64,000 nucleotides of DNA, taken from Lunularia cruciata (lineage: Eukaryota > Streptophyta > Marchantiopsida > Lunulariales > Lunulariaceae). Each line of letters opens with the position of its first letter. Positions within the stretch are counted from its first letter, which is position 1. Positions 25,401 to 35,507 of the stretch are shown in pieces. The notes under the pieces were generated by a model. The model made no database searches. It had not been told where the DNA came from and worked only from the letters and a program-made list of their open reading frames with translations. A program made the position numbers and the translations under genes. Location of the stretch: positions 43,998,552 through 44,062,551 of the forward strand of contig OX419756.1 in NCBI GenBank assembly GCA_948567375.1, read 5' to 3'.

Positions 25401-26539
25401 TGTGTAGATTCTTCCCGTAACAGGTGATATATGAAACGGCAATGGAATGCAGTTCCAATGCATGAAATCCCCACAGAGCAAACCCCACCTCTTGTAAGCT
25501 TCTTTGTTCTTTCACTCCTCCCCACAAAAAGTTTGTCTTCCTTATGTACCATCCTTTTGAACCAAAGAACACCTCACACACAAAACTCAGACATAAATAC
25601 GTACCTAGATCCAAACCAACGCTTTTTGTCAAGCAAGCTGGAAAGTCAGTTGTTGCAAAGCACTCACTCACTCGCAAAGCTTAAATCCCCACAAGTGAGA
25701 AACAAACCCAACTCCACTTTAGGCAAGTTCCGTAACTTCGAGCTAGCCAAGATCGTTTTGTGCGTAATACCATTTGTTGAAATGATGATTGTTGACTTGT
25801 TCCCCTTTTCCAGAGATGATGATGATGTTTACTCTGGTGAGATTTTGAACATTTTACAGTCCGGTTGGAGTGGAAGAAGATAGAAAGAAGAAAGTGTCGA
25901 AGCAGCCTCATCTATGTAGTAAGATATGATAAACTTTCGAGACACGGATCTTGCATGTACCAACGAAGGAGCAGGTATCTATCTAGTCTTATCTGCTTTT
26001 ACCTTTAAGTCTCAATGTTATCAAGATAATGTTTTTTTTTAATTGACCATCAGTCATGATCCAGTCTTTCCACGTTATAGCATAGAAAAGGATAATGCTT
26101 GTCACAAACCGAAACAGTCTTGAAAGCAATAATGCATCATGGCCCGGAACTTTAAGTACCACCTGAAATTTTTTATAGAGAAGTTAAAAAATTTTGGTAG
26201 CTTGAATATTGGATTCACCTAAATGATGGACCTACAGTAGTGTATGTGTGGATAAGATTATCTCCAGTGGATTTCGTCATGTCTTCCATGAAAACAAAAC
26301 TCCTGTATCAGATTAGATCGAGTGGTGAATAAAATGGAGGGAAAAGAGCTGCAAAGTTTAGAAACAGTAGTACATCACAAGAACTGGAAATGACAAGGCA
26401 ACTGATATTTTTTAGCAGGAAAGAAGCACAAACACATTATTGATCTTATCGTTGTTCTTATGAATGCCTTAGGATGATTATATAGTGCTATGGAAGAGAT
26501 ATAACACTCAGTAATCCTTGGATATGAGCTGGATATAGT
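19429..26539. other. Intergenic, no gene recognised
   Basis: About 7 kb. The first few hundred bases should contain the LBD 3' UTR. The rest gives only short, overlapping frames. Simple repeats include a GACT run at 22257-22276, a 16-base poly-C at 21964-21979 and a GA tract near 23656-23671. The GC-richer 24.1-24.6 kb part is open in several frames on both strands but shows no domain. Confidence 0.4.
21964..21979. repeat. Poly-C run (16)
   Basis: Homopolymer of 16 C. Similar runs of 13 and 12 C lie at 13823-13835 and 15705-15716. Lengths of such runs are error-prone in sequencing. Confidence 0.9.
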
Positions 26540-26815
26540 AGTAGGTTGAAAGGGGAAGCAAGCTCACAATGGTACTTGATGTGGTTCCAGTTGAAATTAG
26601 AACCACTCCAAGTTGGGTTGGTTGATTGGTTGGTAAAGAAGGAATCGTTTTCCAGTTGAACAAACGCACAGGGAAATATGAGACATATCTGCATAAAGGT
26701 AGTAGGTTGAAAGGGAAGAAAGCTCATAAGTGGTACTTGGTGTGGTTGAAATTAGAACCTGACCAAGTTGGGTTGGTTGGTAAAGAGGGAATCGTTTCTC
26801 AGTTCAAAGGATTTG
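26540..26815. repeat. Tandem duplication, period about 161 bp
   Basis: A block beginning AGTAGGTTGAAAGGG at 26540 is repeated at 26701. Both copies go on through a TGGTACTTG(A/G)TGTGGTT stretch and a CAAGTTGGGTTGGTT stretch to a GGAATCGTTT stretch. The second copy is shorter by small internal deletions. An open frame at 26626-26859 crosses it but shows no domain. Confidence 0.85.
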
Positions 26816-26859
26816 AACAAAAGCTCGAGGAAATAGGAAGCCATATGTCTCCAATATAA

Positions 26860-28538
26860 CGTGCTGGGCCTCCAAGTGCCATCAAACGCCATCAAATTAG
26901 TTGCCCAAAACACTGACTAGTGAATACACCTAATTGAGTTGTGTTGGTACTTGTGATATGACTCAGAAACTTCCCTTACTAAGGAGAAGAGTTATATTCT
27001 TACTTGACTAAGAATGTCTAATTGGGATGGAAACACCTTCGAAACATCCTACAACATCTTGTTTGGAGATGAAAATGATGCAAAGACTACTACTTTGTCT
27101 GACATAGGGGATGACAGATAGCAGGGAACTGGACCTTCCTTGAAATTACGAAAGTATGTCAAATAATGCAAGAGCTTCTTTGATAGGGGACACCAAATTT
27201 ACCATGACTAAATTTGGCATTGTGCAAAGAAGTAAGAACCAATAATAAGTATGAGCAATACGTGCATGCACTACCCACTCATTGATGGACTTTTGTGTGA
27301 GTTACAGAGGTTTCTATTTTACTAATCTCTTGTATAATCCGCCTCTCGCTCAAGACAGTCAGATTTCCTGAATTAAGGTGTTCTACTAGCTACTGTCTTC
27401 CGCCCATCATGTGGGAACCACAGGAGAGCCACGTGTTACGTAATCTAGCGGAAAGGAATCATTGCCTTTCCGTCCATGCCACGAACAAAGTCGTACGTTT
27501 CCCGGCACCTCCGGATCCGGCGGCGCATATTCCCGGTTTATAGTGCGTCCCCAATGTCTGGGAGCTTACGGTATCTCCGCATGCTGTACAGTGAACGGAT
27601 ACCATCCTCGCAGTCCCTGTAGACTCTATCATAGGCTACGTAATCCACCATACTTTGCAGGGGGTGCATTTGTACATACGACATCCATACCTCAGGTTGT
27701 GGGGTATGGAGCTGTCGCTTGGTTCGTGACGGTAAGTGCCCTACGTTCACTAGTTGTTATTTTATTTACTAGTGTCGTGTCAAACTCGATAATAAGTAGA
27801 CTTTCTGTTACTTTTAAATTGTTTAAAACATCTGAATATAGATTTTAAAAATAAAACGGCTATAGGTTGCTTTAATTTTATATTAAAAGATGAATATATA
27901 TATTCTGAGACTTGTATGTCGATCAATTTAAACACGCCAATAACATTCGAGATAGTTTATATATGCAATAAAGTGTATTGTGAAAAAAGTAAGCACCCTG
28001 GAATATTATAAGGAAAAAAAACAAAGACAGAACCTACAAATTTTATATTAGTGTGATGTCATTGACCTAATATGGACCAATATGATTTTATTGTTCAATA
28101 TATGATGAATAAAAGGTTAAACGGTATCCAGGTTTGAAAAACAATTTCAAAGTTTTGTTGAAATCTCCATAAATACATAAATTAATTTTATTTATGGTGA
28201 TTGTAATATAAAATAAAATTTGAAGATAATACCATTAGCTTGATCTTATTAGATTAACTATAATTCAACTACATTAATTTAGCAAGCTAAGTGAAATTAT
28301 TTTTTTGTAATTCTCTTCATTTGATGGTCACAAAAATGCATTCTAAGGAAATATTAACTCAAAAAAAATTTTGAAAAAAAAGAAGAAGATATGCACTCTT
28401 TGAAACTATAAAAAGATACAAAATGCATGCATCCTATATATAAATGAGAGGGTTCTTCTTTCCAACAATCCATAGAGTTTATAGTTGGATTCTCTCTTTG
28501 AGTTTTGAGATGAGTTTAACTTAGATTTATAACTTTAA
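26860..28538. other. Intergenic with a small coding-like island
   Basis: Mostly AT-rich. The exception is 27.46-27.75 kb, clearly higher in GC. On the minus strand, 27538-27750 encodes 70 residues with protein-like composition (WMSYVQMHPLQSMVDYVAYDR), which I do not recognise. On the plus strand the same island ends in a good donor-like GGTAAGTG near 27730. It could be an exon, a transposon scrap or chance. Confidence 0.35.
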
Positions 28539-28616
28539 GTTTACCTTTTTTTTTCTTTGCCTTGTATGGCTTGATAGGGTCTTCCCATCCTTCATGTTCT
28601 CTATGCAGTTGCATTT
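28539..28616 (+). repeat. 3' tail remnant of a second non-LTR copy
   Basis: This stretch aligns with the 3' tail after 10921. It shares the TTACCTTTTTT start, CTTGTATGGCTTGATAGGG, the identical CTTCCCATCCTTCAT and the final GCAGTTGCATTTTT, with scattered transitions. It is therefore a severely 5'-truncated copy of the same family in the same orientation. Confidence 0.85.
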
Positions 28617-28807
28617 TTCTGAATTATAGAATGTGGTTTTGTAATGTTCTAAGGATAGGAGAAATTCCAAGACACTTGCATTTTTTTGAATTATAGAATG
28701 TGGTTTTGTAATGTTCTAAGTATAGGAGAAATTCCAAGACAGTTGCATTTTTCTGAATTATAGAATGTGGTTTTGTAATGTTCTAAGGATAGGAGAAATT
28801 CCAAGAC
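28607..28807. repeat. Three tandem copies of a 67-bp unit
   Basis: Units start at 28607, 28674 and 28741, each beginning A(G/C)TTGCATTTTT and ending ATTCCAAGAC, and are nearly identical. Each unit joins about 33 bp of sequence flanking the gypsy element (including the end of the non-LTR tail) to about 34 bp of the LTR terminus, so the element/flank junction itself was triplicated. Confidence 0.95.
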
Positions 28808-29374
28808 AAGAAATACAAGAGAAACACAAGACTTCATTCTTCAATACTCCGATGTCCCTAACGAGCACCTTGTCTTTATTATATAGCAAAGAGTATCTAT
28901 TCAAAGAGAGCTACACCCTTGGATAAAACACCTTGATTGGTGATATGTTAACAAGCTCTATTCTTAGATTAACTCCATAGATTGGTGACATGTAGATCCT
29001 TGTCCTATTTAGTTCGTCAAACAAGTTTGACCAATGAGAATCCTTAGAGAATCTTTTTATAACTTAGAACAACATGGATAAGGTATCATTGAAAAGCTCT
29101 CAACAAGACAAAAAGGTAGAGAGGGAGGAGGTGGAAGGAAGGTAATCTCATTTACCTTACATATGTGGATTTTTCAAGGCTTAATTCATCCATTTAGACC
29201 TCCAAAATTGGCTATATAGGTTTCAAGGTGTTTTTGGCCTTTGCCCTATTAGTGGAAGTACTCTTTTGATGACACCTCTGTGTAATCTACATAGACAATC
29301 ATATATAAAATCCCTCAAGATATTACCAAGCCAATTTTCACCTCTAGATAATCTGTCTAGCTAATGGTATTACA
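28774..29374 (-). repeat. 3' LTR of the gypsy element (shortened)
   Basis: About 601 bp, reading TGTAATACC...ATTACA on the minus strand. It aligns with the 5' LTR along its length but lacks an internal block of about 430 bp (5' LTR positions about 34573-35001). The missing block holds the TATA box and heat-shock elements. A purine-rich tract (AAAAGAGGTGAAG) lies directly before its start on the minus strand, as expected for a PPT. Confidence 0.85.
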
Positions 29375-29680
29375 AACTTCACCTCTTTTAAGATGCAACA
29401 TCTCATTGCAAAGTTGTTGCTCAAAAGATTTCACTAACACTAGTACATTGGTCAAGTTAGCTATTGGCTCCCTTGTTGCCTCATACAATGGGTACACTTT
29501 CCAATGTATGAGATATTCCACATGTAGATGGTGAGTACCAAGGATGTATTTTTGGAGAATGTCTTTGTCTTTGTATTCCTCCATGCCATCAATGAGTGTT
29601 GGACAAGGTCTAATTTCTTGTATGGAAGGAAAGTAGGGTGGTCGGGGTACATATCTATGTAGCCACAAAACATGGAACAT
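29357..29680 (-). pseudogene. Chromodomain and C-terminal end of gypsy Pol
   Basis: The frame ends inside the 3' LTR. It contains a chromodomain-like sequence (VEYLIHWKVYPLYEATREP), matching the YLVKWKGY...ATWEP pattern of chromoviruses. Some aromatic-cage residues are changed. The domain normally guides integration to methylated histone H3. Confidence 0.7.
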
Positions 29681-30592
29681 TGGATGGATTTCATTTGTGA
29701 CGGTTGCTCAAAGTAATAGGCCACTCTGCCAATTGAACTGATGATAGGAAAATGCCAATAAAATGAGATCTGAGCTTACAAGAGCCAACTAACATGAGGT
29801 TGGTTGTGGATGGCCACACTTGATTCCCAATGTTGAACTCCATGTGCCTACAATGTACGTCTATGTATTTTTTTGGTCAATTTTGTGCAATGGACAACCT
29901 ATACTTGGTGTTCACCACACCTTGTTGGATTCTAGAAACAAAATTGTTGACAACATCAACTTTTGTAGCCACTAAGCGGATCTTTACCAAGCTTGAAGGT
30001 GTGAAAGGGTGTTCTCCATACATGAGGAAGAATTATATCACTTGCGTAAATGCATTCATTGAATTGTTATAGGAAAATTCTACTAGTGGAAGTATGGTGT
30101 CCTACCTTTCTTGCTCCTCAAAAGCAAAGCCCTAGAGCATATCTTTTTCATGGAGCATGTCCTTGCACCAAAGCATGCTCACTTTGTTTTTTCCATTGGT
30201 TTTTCAATGGTATACCATGGACGTGGTAAGTTAGATTTTGAAGATGCCAAAGAGTACTTTCCAAAACAAACTAATAAATTGAGTGCCCTGATTGATAATG
30301 AACACTCAAGACAAGCCATGGTGAGAGAAGACTATAGCTAAGTACAATTGAGCTTATTGTAGAGTAATCACGTCCTTGATCATAGGATACATATAAATCA
30401 TTTTGTTGAGTTGGTCTACAAAGATTACAATGAAGTCAAAACCTAAGGTGGTCTTAAGCGATTCACAAACTAGATCCATATTGACCTACTCCTAATGTTT
30501 TGTAAAAGTAGGGAAGGGTTGAAGTAGTCACGCGGAAGCCTTATTAGAGGCTCTATTTTTTTGATAGAGTAGGCAACTTTGAACTTACTCTA

Positions 30593-30886
30593 TCACATCA
30601 TCGTGCTCCAATAGTAATGGTGTTTGACTACATCTAAGGTCTTGTTTACTCCAATATGGCCTACAATGGTGGAATCATGACATTCCGCTAGGATGGTGGT
30701 TCTTAGGTTTGGAGCATTTGAGATCCATAACTTTCCATCATGAAAGGTGAATCCTTGGATATCGGTTACACCTTTGGATGATTGAGCTCCCACAATTTGT
30801 AGGTCAGTCTTTGTAACAACAAGAATCCTTGGCCATAAATTTGGATTCATCTTGACCTCTACAACTAGATTGTTCACCATAGGCAT
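30593..30886 (-). pseudogene. Gypsy integrase N-terminal part
   Basis: A translation fragment with ILAECHDSTIVGHIGVNKTL and HHYYWSTMM, the HHCC zinc-finger start of a gypsy integrase, with the preceding RNase H/connection region (DGKLWISN). The catalytic core downstream (29.7-30.6 kb) is too broken to read as one frame. Confidence 0.7.
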
Positions 30887-31379
30887 TTGGGTGAATGCAT
30901 CTACAAGTTACTTCTTGCCTTCTACATATGTGATCTTCATATTGAACCATTGTGCACACTGTATCTAATGAATCTATGAACAAGATAGATCTTTTGTGTC
31001 TAGAGGTAGACTAGAGGTTTGTGGTTTGTCTCCATTAAAAATGCCTTCTTGCCAAGATAGTGCTTCCAATGCTTGGTTGCAAGAACAATAGCCAACTCTT
31101 CTCGTTTGGTGGTGTGATAGTTATACTTTGCTAGTAACAACTTTCAAGAGAAATACGTAAGTGAATGCCATTTATCATTCCATTCTTGTTGTAGGATTGC
31201 TCATATTGCGACACTTGATGCATCTATGACCAGCTTGAGTGGACATTTTAGGTCATAATATTTCAAGATTAGTACATGTAGTAATGTATCTTTCAATTCT
31301 TGAAAGGCCAACTCCTATAAGGTTCCTCACATCCACTTCTTTTTGTTGCCAAGTAGTGTTGTTAGGGGTTGTGTAATTT

Positions 31380-32310
31380 TGGAGTAGTCCTTGACAAATC
31401 AATGATAGAATTCAATAAATCCCAACAAACTCTTGAGTTGAGTCTGATCTTTTGGAGCACCTCTTTTGAATGATATTTATTTTATCTGTTAACACTTATA
31501 TGCTTTCTGCACTTACTCTATGCCCCAAGTAATCTACTTTAGACTTGCCAAACTCACACTTTGAGACTTTGGCATACAATTGGTTCTATCATAGAATCTA
31601 GAGGGCTTCTTGCAAATATTAATTGTGCTCCTTCATTGTCATGTTGTAGATTAAGATGTCATCAAGGTAAATGATAACACACTTGTCCAAGTATAGACAA
31701 AATATATCATCAAAATTCATCAAACTCATGAAAGTGGTTGGTACATTGATGAGGAAAAACAACATTACTAGGTACTCAAAGTGACCATACCTTATTTGAA
31801 AGGTAGTTTTGTGTATGTCTTATTCCGCAATCCTGATTTGGTTATAATTGCTCCATAGATCAAGTTTGGTGAAGGGTTTTGCCCCATTGAATTGATCCAA
31901 CAAGTCATCCATGTGAGGTAATGGGCATTTATTTGTCATTGTTTGTTGATTTAGGCCGATAGTCAATGGACATGCGCATTGTACCATCTTTCTTCTTCAC
32001 AAACAAGACAAGAGCCCCACATGGTGATATGTTGGGTTGAATCAACTCTTTCTATAATATATCCTTGATTTGAGCCTTGTACTCCTCTAACTCATGAGAT
32101 GATAGTTGATGTGGGGTGGGGCCTTACAAGAAGGTGTCTTCCCAAGAAGTATCTCAATTTTATTATCTACTTTCCTTTTTGGTGGTAATCTTGAAGGTAA
32201 ATCATTAGGAAAGACATCTTGAAACTCATGGATCACATCTTTCAAATTCTCAGGAATTTTTCCATTGAATTGTGCACTCTTGACTTTTCTATTAGACCCA
32301 TGGAACATCT
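31380..32310 (-). pseudogene. Gypsy reverse transcriptase (broken)
   Basis: The minus frame 32087-32308 carries the RT entry motif (FPNDLPSRLPPKRKVDNKIE). Further on, 31.65-31.69 kb encodes VIIYLDDILIY, the YxDD catalytic box (YLDD codons at 31659-31670). Frameshifts and stops separate these blocks. Confidence 0.8.
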
Positions 32311-32889
32311 ATATGTCTTAAGGATACTATTGTACTATGATATAGAAAGGAAATTTTTGCCTTTGTAATCCTTCCCTATCTCTAATTATTTTCTGTTAGC
32401 TAGTTCTCACTATTATCTTTTTACAATGTACCATGGGGTTGTAGTGCTCTATCCATGACATGCCTAAGATCACATTGGAACAAGTTAATTATATCACTTG
32501 TCACTCAATTTTTCTTGATACTCTCCTATAGAGAGTGTTACCTTTTTAAGTAAAGACTCAATCCTCTTTGTTTGACCATTAGGTAACTCTACTTCTTCAT
32601 TCTCATTATTCTATAGTTCTATCCTCAACCTTATTGCAACACAACAAGGCAAGAAATTCTCTATTGTTCCAAGGACTATCAATAATCTCACTTGATTGCC
32701 TTCCATGACTCCATTTACACCAATCAATTGTATGTTTTTCTTCTTCAACCTTTGAGCACTTGTCCTCTTCCTCCCCCTACTTCTACTCCTCTCCATTGAG
32801 CCAATAAGGCCGTGAGGTATATATATTTGTGATGTTTGTTTTTTTAATGTGATTTCAGCATCCTTTTCTTCAATTCTTCTCTCCAAGTT

Positions 32890-33900
32890 GTTCAAAGGTT
32901 GCTTGTATGGAATTTGAGGGCCTATAGGAAGGTGGGCACAATAATTGATGGTTATGTGCCCAACTTGGCTACAATTCTAACAATTTTTTTGTTCTACTTG
33001 AGGCTCTTCTCCTCGTGGGACTCCATCTCTCCCTTCTTTGACCAGTCCCCAATATCCTTGGTCTCATAAATAAATATTGGCCATCAAAGTATGGTGTTTG
33101 AGCTTGATAGTTTCAGTTACGTCAAGACTACCCCTTCACCTCTTCCAAGTGCTCTTGCTATTCTTTGAGCACACGCAATATCTTCAAAAATGGTACAAGG
33201 TTTTGGTATCATTACCTCTTGGCAAATTCACTCTTTTAACTCCTATTTGAAATTGTCAAGAGCTTTTGTTGGACTCATATTGGTTATCACAACCTATAGA
33301 TCATTAAATGCCTCCATGTATTCTTGTATGTTGTTTTTTTGCTTCAACTCCCACAGTTGGGTTTGATTCATCTACATGAGATCCGTATATTGGAAAAAAT
33401 TTAGCAACCTTTCTTGTATTGCAATCCAAGTGATCTCTATTTCTTCTGCCAACATTGATCATTCCCAAACATTGTACTATGTGAGGGCTTTATCTATCAA
33501 GTACACACATGCAAACACAAATGCAGAATGATTGGTGATCTCAATCATGAATAACCAAAAGTATAAATCTATTCTTGAGATCTAATTTTCCACTCCTTCC
33601 ATGGAACAATGTCCCTTGTAAAGCTCAATTTTTCATATCTTCTTTATCCATAGTAACAATGTGGCTTCATTGTTGATCAAGGTTGGTGTCATCGGCATTA
33701 GTGATTGTCCAAGTATTTTGATTACTATTATTAGGTTTTGGGATGATTCTCCTTCTTGCATTACATGATAGTTCCTAAAGGTACAAAATTGACTTTGTAA
33801 CGCTTCCATTGTCATCTTCATCTCCCAAAACTCATTAAGTATTCTTCACATTTTCCTTGGATCAAATCCTACAACTGTGGCTTCATGATTCATACATACG
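32890..33900 (-). pseudogene. Gypsy gag with degenerate zinc knuckle
   Basis: Near 32.95-32.99 kb the minus frame shows a CX2CX4H knuckle followed by a Cys one residue late. A TAG sits between the first two cysteines. Upstream (33.0-33.9 kb) there are gag-like fragments but no intact frame. Confidence 0.5.
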
Positions 33901-34478
33901 ATAAATGCTCAATTGCTACTTCTTACTTCAATAGAGGGTTTATATGATTACTCATGAGTGGGAACACTTGATTAGGACTACCATTTGGATTTCATAGTGC
34001 ATCACTTGTTGATAATATTCTTCACTAAAATTGCGGACTACAAAATCCTTAAACATCATTTTTGGTCTAAGTACACAATGGGTTCTACTTGAGGTTGAAA
34101 GGGAGAAGATTTGGTATATTCAGATCCATTGCATCATAATAGAATTTAAATTATCAAATCTCACTCTATTATATATCAGCACAAGTAGAATCATTGAGTT
34201 TGGAGAATTTATTGCTAAGTCCATGAACTTTGCTCCTAAATGGTAAATGAGATGTACTTTCACTTGCTCACGCTCGATATACATTATCTTGATGTGGAAC
34301 AAATCCAATAATGAAAAGCAAGGAGCATGAAATTTTTCTCCAAGAGCATCTTCCCATCCTCTCTCTAAAGCACCCCCAATTTACCAATTGCACTACTTTT
34401 CTCCTCTTGAAATTACTCAGTCACAATAGCATGTGTTCTTCCAAGAGAGGTGATCCACTCACTTGGATTAAAACACTT

Positions 34479-34490
34479 GCTCTAATACCA
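34479..34490 (-). other. Primer-binding site of the gypsy element
   Basis: The minus strand reads TGGTATTAGAGC, one base different from the canonical plant tRNA-iMet PBS TGGTATCAGAGC. It lies one base inside the 5' LTR. Confidence 0.85.
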
Positions 34491-34678
34491 TTGTAATATT
34501 TCTGTTCTCTTGGGATCCCAAGAGAAACACAAGGTGTTATTCCTCAATACTTTGATGCTCCAAAGAAGCACCTTTGTAAAAGACCAAGACTGAGGAGAGA
34601 AATAGGAGAATGGAAACTCACATTGGGACACTTGAATGAGGGAAAACTCTGAATGTCTAGCATGAGCTTTGGCTTTGG

Positions 34679-34686
34679 TATTTATA
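34679..34686 (-). promoter_or_regulatory. TATA box in the gypsy 5' LTR
   Basis: TATAAATA on the minus strand, about 20 bp downstream of the first GAAGCTTC unit. The spacing and position in the LTR fit a core promoter. Activity is inferred. Confidence 0.65.
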
Positions 34687-34707
34687 GGTAGCATACAAGG
34701 CCCTTGA

Positions 34708-34929
34708 GAAGCTTCTCAAGAAGCTCCCTTGAGCCACTTTCTTAGAGTGAAAACCAAGTTAACCAAGAAGCTTCTCAAGAAACTTCATTCTAGAAGCCGC
34801 CTACTTGGCGTGCAAGCTAAGCTAGTTAGAAGCTTCTAGAAGCTTCCTTCTAGAAGCTACCTGTTTGGGGCACAAGTTAACTAGTTGGGAAGCTTCCCAA
34901 GAAGATTCCTAGATTATTCTAGAATATTC
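34708..34929 (-). promoter_or_regulatory. Cluster of heat-shock elements in the gypsy 5' LTR
   Basis: The heat-shock factor site is made of alternating nGAAn/nTTCn units. A perfect four-unit site lies at 34829-34846 (GAAGCTTCTAGAAGCTTC), followed by another TTCTAGAA pair at 34848-34855. A perfect three-unit site (TTCTAGAATATTC) lies at 34917-34929. Further two-unit GAAnnTTC sites start at 34708, 34767, 34779, 34889 and 34901. Binding is inferred from the consensus. Confidence 0.7.
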
Positions 34930-35507
34930 TAAGCTAATTTGGCTTATTCTCTACTTCATTAGCCTTACTAACTATGTCGCTAAACTCCATATTGTTACAA
35001 CCTTGCTTTGTTATATAGCAAAGAAGATCCACTCAAAGGAAGCTACATCCTGGGATCAAATACATGGATTGTTGATATATCAATGAGCTCCACCCTTAGA
35101 TTAACTTCATGGATTTGTGATATGTTGATCCTTGTACTATTTGGTTGGCCAAACAAGTTTGACCAATAGGAATCTTTGAGGAATCTTCTTGTAAAAAGCT
35201 CACAACAACATGGGTGAGGTACAATTGGAAAGCTCTTGACAAGACAAACAAGGGAGAAGAGGAAGGCAATACCATGTACCTTGGATGGGGGCAAATTTTT
35301 TCATTTTTTGAGGTCTAATTCATCCATTTAGGCTTCCAAAATTAGCTCTAAAGTTTTCAAGGTGTTTTTGACCTCTTTCCTATTGGTGAAGTACCCTTTT
35401 GGTGACACTTCTATCTAATTTACTTAGACCATCATATGTAATATCCATCAAGATATTATGAAGCCAATTTCCACCTCTAGATAATTTATCTAGCTAATGG
35501 TAATACA

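Larger units (their letters stand above)
28774..35507 (-). mobile_element. Degenerate Ty3/gypsy (chromovirus-type) LTR retrotransposon
   Basis: Minus-strand element bounded by two related LTRs (34492-35507 as 5', 28774-29374 as 3'). The PBS is complementary to the 3' end of initiator tRNA-Met. The domain order is gag with zinc knuckle, RT, integrase and chromodomain, which is the gypsy order. Every coding region is broken by stops and frameshifts. The 5-bp flanks (GGTTT on the left, AGTAT on the right) do not match, so the target duplication is lost or the left end was rearranged with the 67-bp triplication. LTR divergence looks substantial, which suggests an old insertion. Confidence 0.85.
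34492..35507 (-). repeat. 5' LTR of the gypsy element (full length)
   Basis: About 1016 bp, TG...CA on both strands. It contains the promoter block missing from the other LTR: clustered GAAnnTTC units (34708-34929) upstream of a TATA box (34679-34686) in the minus orientation, leaving about 190 bp for R-U5. Confidence 0.85.
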
